DNA from: Treponema sp.
GTDB taxonomy: Bacteria; Spirochaetota; Spirochaetia; Treponematales; Treponemataceae
Direction: 5' to 3'
NCBI GenBank assembly: GCA_022510885.1
Contig: JAFLSP010000055.1
Coordinates: forward strand, 1-10,603
DNA length: 10,603 bases
Part shown: in pieces, positions 7,581-10,603 of the stretch
How the letters are laid out: each line of letters starts with the position of its first letter
How positions within the stretch are numbered: position 1 is the first letter of the stretch
Made by a program: the position numbers and the translations under genes
The notes under the pieces: model-generated
The model's database searches: none
The model's input: only the letters and a program-made list of their open reading frames with translations
Told to the model about the DNA's origin: nothing

Positions 7581-7694
7581 ATGAAAGTGAGAACCAGCGT
7601 AAAGCCCATTTGTGATAAGTGTAAGGTCATTAAGCGCAATGGTATTATTCGTATTATTTGCATTAATCCGAAGCATAAGCAGAAACAGGGTTGA
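7581..7694 (+). CDS. rpmJ: 50S ribosomal protein L36, zinc-binding form
   Basis: L36 is the smallest large-subunit protein and binds 23S rRNA, helping to organise the region below the L7/L12 stalk. The frame encodes 37 residues, [37 protein letters not shown], here read in full: the start [16 protein letters not shown] and end [10 protein letters not shown] are both family-typical. The zinc ligands C11, C14, C27 and H32 are all present, so this is the C+ form rather than the zinc-free paralogue. The ATG is preceded by AAGGGGGATTTT, an excellent ribosome-binding site. It is the first gene of the alpha operon here and lies 10 nt before rpsM. The gene is short enough to be missed by length-filtered gene calling. 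Confidence 0.97.
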   Translation: MKVRTSVKPICDKCKVIKRNGIIRIICINPKHKQKQG

Positions 7695-7704
7695 GGAGTA
7701 ACAG

Positions 7705-8076
7705 ATGGCTCGAATTGCGGGAGTTGACCTCCCTAACAAGCATGTTGTGGTAGCTTTGACCTACATCTACGGGATTGGTCGTTCGGCGGCAAAGGCAATT
7801 TGCGAAAAGACTGGAATAAATCCACAGAAAATGATGAACGACCTAGATGCGGACGAGCAGGCAAAGTTGCGCGCGTTGATTGACGCTGAGTACAAGGTCG
7901 AGGGTCGTCTCCGCTCGGAAATTGGTCTGAACATCAAACGTCTCATGGACATTGGCTGTTATCGTGGTCTTCGTCACCGCAAGGGATTGCCTGTTCGCGG
8001 TCAGCGTACTCGTACCAATTCGCGCACGCGCAAAGGCAAGAAGAAGACGGTCGCAAACAAGAAGAAGGCTGTCTGA
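7705..8076 (+). CDS. rpsM: 30S ribosomal protein S13
   Basis: S13 sits in the head of the small subunit, contacts the P-site tRNA with its basic tail and forms bridges to L5. The 123 residues match the family. The N-terminus [25 protein letters not shown] is diagnostic of bacterial S13, with a helix-two-turns-helix RNA-binding segment around 14-30. The central [20 protein letters not shown] precedes the Lys/Arg-rich tail [16 protein letters not shown]. The ribosome-binding site TGAGGAGTAACAG overlaps the end of rpmJ, and rpsK follows after 18 nt. In E. coli the S4 repressor site lies upstream of rpsM; rpsD is absent from this cluster, and I see no equivalent site. Confidence 0.98.
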   Translation: MARIAGVDLPNKHVVVALTYIYGIGRSAAKAICEKTGINPQKMMNDLDADEQAKLRALIDAEYKVEGRLRSEIGLNIKRLMDIGCYRGLRHRKGLPVRGQRTRTNSRTRKGKKKTVANKKKAV

Positions 8077-8094
8077 TAGGTGAAGGAGTAACGA

Positions 8095-8475
8095 ATGGCT
8101 ACCGTAAAAAAACGAAAGGAAAAGAAGAGCGTCTATGAAGGAAACGTGTATATTCAGGCGACGTTCAATAATACTATCGTGACGATTACAGACTTGAAAG
8201 GGAATGCGCTTTCCTGGGCTTCTTCGGGCGGGCTTGGCTTCCGCGGCGCAAAAAAGTCCACGCCGTTTGCGGCACAGACTGTCGCGGAATCTGCCGTGCA
8301 GAAGGCGGTGGGCTACGGACTGCGAGAGGTGCACGTGTTCGTAAAAGGACCGGGCGTTGGTCGCGAGAATGCCGTCCGTGCGCTCGGCAATTTGGGGCTG
8401 AAGGTGAAGTCGATTTCTGACGTTACCCCCATTCCGCATAACGGATGCCGTCCGCGCAAGACGCGCCGTATGTAG
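8095..8475 (+). CDS. rpsK: 30S ribosomal protein S11
   Basis: S11 lies on the small-subunit platform next to the 3' major domain of 16S rRNA and the mRNA exit. The 126 residues fit the family. [21 protein letters not shown] (about 17-37) begins the conserved core, [18 protein letters not shown] follows, and the C-terminal signature [18 protein letters not shown] closes the protein. Many bacteria have RPPKRRRV at the end; the RPRKTRRM form agrees with a spirochaete origin, as far as I recall. AAGGAGTAACG is the ribosome-binding site. A gap of 123 nt follows, where many bacteria carry rpsD. Confidence 0.98.
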   Translation: MATVKKRKEKKSVYEGNVYIQATFNNTIVTITDLKGNALSWASSGGLGFRGAKKSTPFAAQTVAESAVQKAVGYGLREVHVFVKGPGVGRENAVRALGNLGLKVKSISDVTPIPHNGCRPRKTRRM

Positions 8476-8496
8476 GAAGCCGCTTCGAGGACCAAT

Positions 8497-8524
8497 AGCC
8501 GGGCGTTCGCCCGACGCTTCGGCT
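8497..8524 (+). other. GC-rich stem-loop in the rpsK-rpoA gap
   Basis: AGCCG (8497-8501) can pair with CGGCT (8520-8524), enclosing a nested hairpin CGGGC-GTTC-GCCCG (8500-8513); the two share two bases, so the structures partly compete. There is no T-run after it, which argues against a strong intrinsic terminator. It could stabilise or process the mRNA between the ribosomal genes and rpoA. Confidence 0.5.
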
Positions 8525-8536
8525 GTTGTAAAACAG

Positions 8537-8550
8537 GCGGCGTTTGCCGC
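8537..8550 (+). other. Second GC-rich hairpin in the rpsK-rpoA gap
   Basis: GCGGC-GTTT-GCCGC is a perfect 5-bp stem with a 4-nt loop. It lies 12 nt after the first stem-loop and about 18 nt before the candidate rpoA -10 element. No T-run follows. The same GNNN-type four-base loop after a GC stem occurs in the preceding hairpin (GTTC). Confidence 0.5.
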
Positions 8551-8567
8551 AGGGCAATCACCAAAAG

Positions 8568-8576
8568 TGATATATT
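8568..8576 (+). promoter_or_regulatory. Candidate extended -10 promoter upstream of rpoA
   Basis: TGaTATATT fits the extended -10 pattern (hexamer 8571-8576). No -35 is seen at 16-18 nt upstream. Transcription would start near 8583, giving a leader of about 16 nt with ribosome-binding site AAGGAG before the rpoA ATG at 8599. ATCAC (8557-8561) and GTGAT (8567-8571) form a small inverted repeat overlapping the element. It would let rpoA, rplQ and the next gene be expressed apart from rpmJ-rpsM-rpsK. Confidence 0.5.
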
Positions 8577-8598
8577 CCCGATTAGGTAAGGAGTTCAG

Positions 8599-9660
8599 AT
8601 GGCTCGTAAAAATCTGCTGAAAGGTTTTAAGAAGCCGAAAGGCATTACATTTGAACATCTAGAAACGAATCCGAATTACGGAAAGTTTACGGCATATCCT
8701 TTTGAGACAGGGTTCGGCACGACGATTGGAAATACGTTGCGCCGAGTGCTGTTGTCTTCAATTCAAGGGTATGCGGTCTCTTCGGTTCGGATTACTTCAT
8801 ACGATGCTGACGGCGTTCCGCACGTCATCTCCAGCGAGTTTGAGGCGATACCGAACGTTTCGGAGGACACGCTAGAAATTCTGAACAGTTTGAAACAAAT
8901 TCGGCTGCGACTGCCTGGTGACACTGAGCAAGACACGATTCTGTATGAATTCACGGGACCAGGCAGCGTAAAGAGTGACGACTTCGCGAAAGAGGGGCAG
9001 CTTGAGATTCTGACAAAAGATGTTCCCGTCTTTACGATGATGGACGGCGCTCGCGTGGAATTTGAAATCCAGGTCGATTTCGGGCGCGGCTATGTTCCGG
9101 CAGAGGTGAACGAGCATTACATCGAGGTGGTCGGCACGATTCCGATGGATGCGATTTTCTCGCCGGTGCGCAAGGTGAAGTACGCGATTGAGCCGTGCCG
9201 TGTCGGTCAGCGCAATGACTACGACAAACTTATTCTTGAGGTTTGGACGGACGGCACCATCAATCCGGAGGACGCGCTCGCGGAGGCTGCGAAGATTGCG
9301 AAAGACCATTTCTCAATCTTCGTGAACTTCAACGACAGCGATTTTGGGGTGAGTGACGATGGCGATGAGGGGGACGAGCGCATCCGGCAGATGCTCAATA
9401 CGCCAGTTGAGGAATTGGAGCTTTCTGTCCGTTCGTCAAATTGCCTGAAAAATGCGAATATTCGCACAATTGGTGAACTGACCAGGAAGACGGAAGATGA
9501 CATTGCGAAGACCCGCAACTTCGGCAAGAAGAGTCTGACTGAAATCAAGGAGAAGCTCCTTGAGTGGAATTTGACGCTCGGAATGACTGATTACAGTCAT
9601 CTGAAAAATGCCGTCAATGTAACTAAGCCAAAGCAGAAGGAAGAATCAGATGAATCATAG
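8599..9660 (+). CDS. rpoA: DNA-directed RNA polymerase subunit alpha
   Basis: The alpha dimer starts RNA polymerase assembly, and its C-terminal domain binds UP elements and activators. The protein is 353 residues, somewhat longer than the E. coli one (329). The N-terminal domain shows [20 protein letters not shown] (33-52), the dimerisation and assembly helix. A flexible acidic linker follows, with [10 protein letters not shown]. The C-terminal domain has [18 protein letters not shown], where Arg at about 278 corresponds to E. coli R265, the key DNA-contact residue, and then [22 protein letters not shown] charged tail of about 25 residues ends [11 protein letters not shown]. The start follows TAAGGAG. 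The last 11 nt overlap rplQ in another frame. Codon use does not stand out. Confidence 0.98.
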   Translation: MARKNLLKGFKKPKGITFEHLETNPNYGKFTAYPFETGFGTTIGNTLRRVLLSSIQGYAVSSVRITSYDADGVPHVISSEFEAIPNVSEDTLEILNSLKQIRLRLPGDTEQDTILYEFTGPGSVKSDDFAKEGQLEILTKDVPVFTMMDGARVEFEIQVDFGRGYVPAEVNEHYIEVVGTIPMDAIFSPVRKVKYAIEPCRVGQRNDYDKLILEVWTDGTINPEDALAEAAKIAKDHFSIFVNFNDSDFGVSDDGDEGDERIRQMLNTPVEELELSVRSSNCLKNANIRTIGELTRKTEDDIAKTRNFGKKSLTEIKEKLLEWNLTLGMTDYSHLKNAVNVTKPKQKEESDES

Positions 9661-10180
9661 AAATGGTTTCAATCCGCTTTCCCGGACATCGGCACATCGT
9701 CGTGCCATGTCGCGGAACATGGTAACGTCTCTTTTTAGGTTTGAGCGCATTACGACGACTCAGGCAAAGGCGAAGGAAGTGCGCAGGGCAGCTGAAAAGT
9801 TGATTACGCGCAGCAAGGTTGATTCAGTGCACAATCGTCGTATTGCGGCAAAGTTCATTCAGGACGAGAAAATCCTGAACAAACTGTTCACTGAGCTTGG
9901 GCCGAGGATGAAAGACCGCAACGGCGGCTACACGCGCATCCTGAAAATCGGTTTCCGTCAGGGCGACGCGGCAGACATGGTGATTCTCGAATTGGTGGAC
10001 TACAAGCTGCCGACGGAAGACGACAAAGAGGCCGCAAAGGCGAAGAAGGACGAGCCGAAAGCGAAAAAGGCCGACGCGAAGGCAAAGCCTGCCGAAAAGA
10101 AAGAGGGCGCGGCAAAGAAAGCCCCCGCGAAGGCGGCGAAGCCGAAAGCTGCAAAAAAAGAAGCAAAGGCGGAGGAGTAA
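9650..10180 (+). CDS. rplQ: 50S ribosomal protein L17 with long Ala/Lys-rich tail
   Basis: L17 is a large-subunit protein next to the peptide exit tunnel, close to L22, L29 and L32. Residues 1-120 are a normal L17 core: [23 protein letters not shown] at the start, [20 protein letters not shown] (33-52), and a C-terminal [24 protein letters not shown]. Residues 121-176 are a histone-like tail of almost only Ala, Lys, Glu, Pro and Asp ([27 protein letters not shown]). E. coli L17 has 127 residues, so the tail is about 50 residues of extra length. The start lies inside rpoA (11-nt overlap), with AAGGAAG as ribosome-binding site. The tail is also richer in G+C than the upstream genes (about 63% in 10081-10140). 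Confidence 0.97.
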   Translation: MNHRNGFNPLSRTSAHRRAMSRNMVTSLFRFERITTTQAKAKEVRRAAEKLITRSKVDSVHNRRIAAKFIQDEKILNKLFTELGPRMKDRNGGYTRILKIGFRQGDAADMVILELVDYKLPTEDDKEAAKAKKDEPKAKKADAKAKPAEKKEGAAKKAPAKAAKPKAAKKEAKAEE

Positions 10181-10183
10181 GAG

Positions 10184-10426
10184 ATGTCTAAAGGTCATCG
10201 CGGAGCTGGTATCCGCTCGGAAGTGCATCACGGTCGCGGCACGTGTCCGCGCTGCGGGAAGGTGAACGTCAAGGTTCTGTACGAAAAGGAAATTGACGGC
10301 AAGCAGGCGAAGATTTGCAAGGTCTGCAATGCGACGCTGAAAAATGTCGCGCGGAAGGAAGCACGGGCGGCAAAAGCCGCCGCGCCGGCTGCGGAAGCAC
10401 CCGCAACAGAAGAAGCACAGGCATAA
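10184..10426 (+). CDS. Small zinc-ribbon protein of unknown function
   Basis: I do not recognise a named family. The 80-residue protein begins MSKGHRGAGIRSEVHHGRGT and contains two cysteine pairs, CPRC (21-24) and CKVC (45-48), separated by VNVKVLYEKEIDGKQAKI: a probable zinc ribbon. Residues 59-80 are an Ala/Glu/Pro tail. It is cytoplasmic by appearance, with no signal peptide or membrane segment. The very basic N-terminus and ribbon suggest RNA or ribosome contact, which is inference. It starts 3 nt after the rplQ stop behind GGAGGAG, so it is surely co-transcribed and probably coupled with L17. A strong terminator follows. It is a real gene by ribosome-binding site, spacing, composition and motif. 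I half-recall a short uncharacterised gene at this place in other treponemes, but cannot verify it. Confidence 0.88.
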   Translation: MSKGHRGAGIRSEVHHGRGTCPRCGKVNVKVLYEKEIDGKQAKICKVCNATLKNVARKEARAAKAAAPAAEAPATEEAQA

Positions 10427-10435
10427 CGGGCTTGC

Positions 10436-10470
10436 AAGCCGTCCTTCATGGCAAGGACGGCTTTATTTTC
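10436..10470 (+). terminator. Intrinsic terminator of the alpha operon
   Basis: AAGCCGTCCTT (10436-10446) and AAGGACGGCTT (10453-10463) form a perfect 11-bp stem around a 6-nt loop CATGGC. TATTTTC follows, giving a U-rich 3' end. It begins 9 nt after the stop of the zinc-ribbon gene. It is the only convincing rho-independent terminator in the window, so the ribosomal cluster plausibly ends here. Confidence 0.88.
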
Positions 10471-10496
10471 GTTCGGGGGCGTTGTCATAGGATGCG

Positions 10497-10549
10497 GCGC
10501 GGCGGTTTCGGGAATCTCGGCCGTCGGCTGGACTCCGCAGCCGCCGCGC
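10497..10549. repeat. GC-rich inverted repeat after the terminator
   Basis: GCGCGGCGG (10497-10505) is the reverse complement of CCGCCGCGC (10541-10549). Between them CGGCTG (10525-10530) can pair with CAGCCG (10538-10543), which overlaps the right outer arm, so the two hairpins exclude each other. The stretch 10501-10560 is about 70% G+C against roughly 47% in nearby early genes. It contains no open gene that I can support. It may be a structured spacer or part of a scattered repeat; its function is unknown. Confidence 0.5.
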
Positions 10550-10578
10550 GCAAAACATTCGCCTTTTTGCCGGAAATG

Positions 10579-10587
10579 TGGTATAGT
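10579..10587 (+). promoter_or_regulatory. Candidate extended -10 promoter for the next, unseen gene
   Basis: TGgTATAGT fits the extended -10 pattern (hexamer 10582-10587). A partial -35 TTCGCC lies 18 nt upstream (10558-10563). TTGCCG (10567-10572) looks like a -35, but the 9-nt spacing is too short. Transcription would begin near 10594, and GAGGGGACATCCG runs to the window edge, so the gene itself is not visible. Confidence 0.45.
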
Positions 10588-10603
10588 TATGAGGGGACAT
10601 CCG

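Noticed and set aside
8497..8550. Hairpins in the rpsK-rpoA gap as intrinsic terminators
   Set aside because: The stems are GC-rich but short and lack any downstream T-tract, and rpoA and rplQ must still be expressed.
7843..8658. 271-residue open frame on the minus strand over rpsM, rpsK and the start of rpoA
   Set aside because: Three certain genes lie on the other strand, and the product is low-quality, Arg/Ser-rich sequence typical of antisense frames.
10567..10572. TTGCCG as the -35 of the promoter at 10582
   Set aside because: Spacing to the -10 hexamer is only 9 nt, against the required 16-18. The similar TTGCCG before rpoA (8544-8549) is 21 nt from its -10, so neither distance works.
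8530..10572. Shared AAAACA...TTTGCCG string in the rpoA gap and in the final gap
   Set aside because: The spacing differs (7 and 8 nt), the inner sequence is unrelated, and the distance to the -10 is inconsistent; likely chance.
1..10603. Mobile element, CRISPR array, tRNA or rRNA in the window
   Set aside because: Every stretch over about 170 nt is a recognised gene. I found no direct repeat arrays, transposase motifs or tRNA-like cloverleaf.

Overview
This window is a conserved bacterial ribosomal-protein super-operon: the end of the S10 operon, the whole spc operon, and an alpha operon that lacks rpsD. All genes lie on the + strand and all reading frames look intact. The proteins most resemble those of spirochaetes of the genus Treponema as I remember them. 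Examples are L22 starting [15 protein letters not shown]11 ending RKTRRM, zinc-type S14, L24 with a C-terminal zinc ribbon, and the order secY-rpmJ-rpsM-rpsK-rpoA-rplQ without adk, map, infA or rpsD. Coding G+C is near 47% in the S10 part. This points to a free-living or gut/rumen-type Treponema, but I cannot fix the species.

Layout. Bases 1-2019 hold rplV (5' end cut by the window), rpsC, rplP, rpmC and rpsQ. Bases 2037-7411 hold rplN, rplX, rplE, rpsN, rpsH, rplF, rplR, rpsE, rpmD, rplO and secY. All of these genes are 1-17 nt apart or overlap by 1 nt, so I see no room for an internal transcription break. Bases 7412-7580 form an AT-rich regulatory gap with two candidate extended -10 promoters, a perfect 16-bp palindrome and inverted repeats. 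Then come rpmJ (37 aa), rpsM and rpsK, followed by a 123-nt gap where many bacteria carry rpsD. That gap holds tandem GC-rich hairpins and another extended -10 site. Next are rpoA, rplQ (overlapping rpoA by 11 nt) and an 80-residue zinc-ribbon protein of unknown function 3 nt after rplQ. A clear intrinsic terminator (10436-10470) closes the unit. The last 133 nt hold a GC-rich inverted repeat and a probable promoter for the next, unseen gene.

How the genes work together. The products are ribosomal subunit proteins, the SecY channel that receives secretory and membrane proteins from ribosomes, and the RNA polymerase alpha subunit. The cluster therefore links production of the translation, export and transcription machines. 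The least understood element is the zinc-ribbon protein at the 3' end, which by position is co-translated with L17. Several products (S3, L15, L17 and the zinc-ribbon protein) end in low-complexity charged tails. Otherwise this is an ordinary, highly conserved housekeeping region, and I see no mobile element, CRISPR array, tRNA or rRNA.
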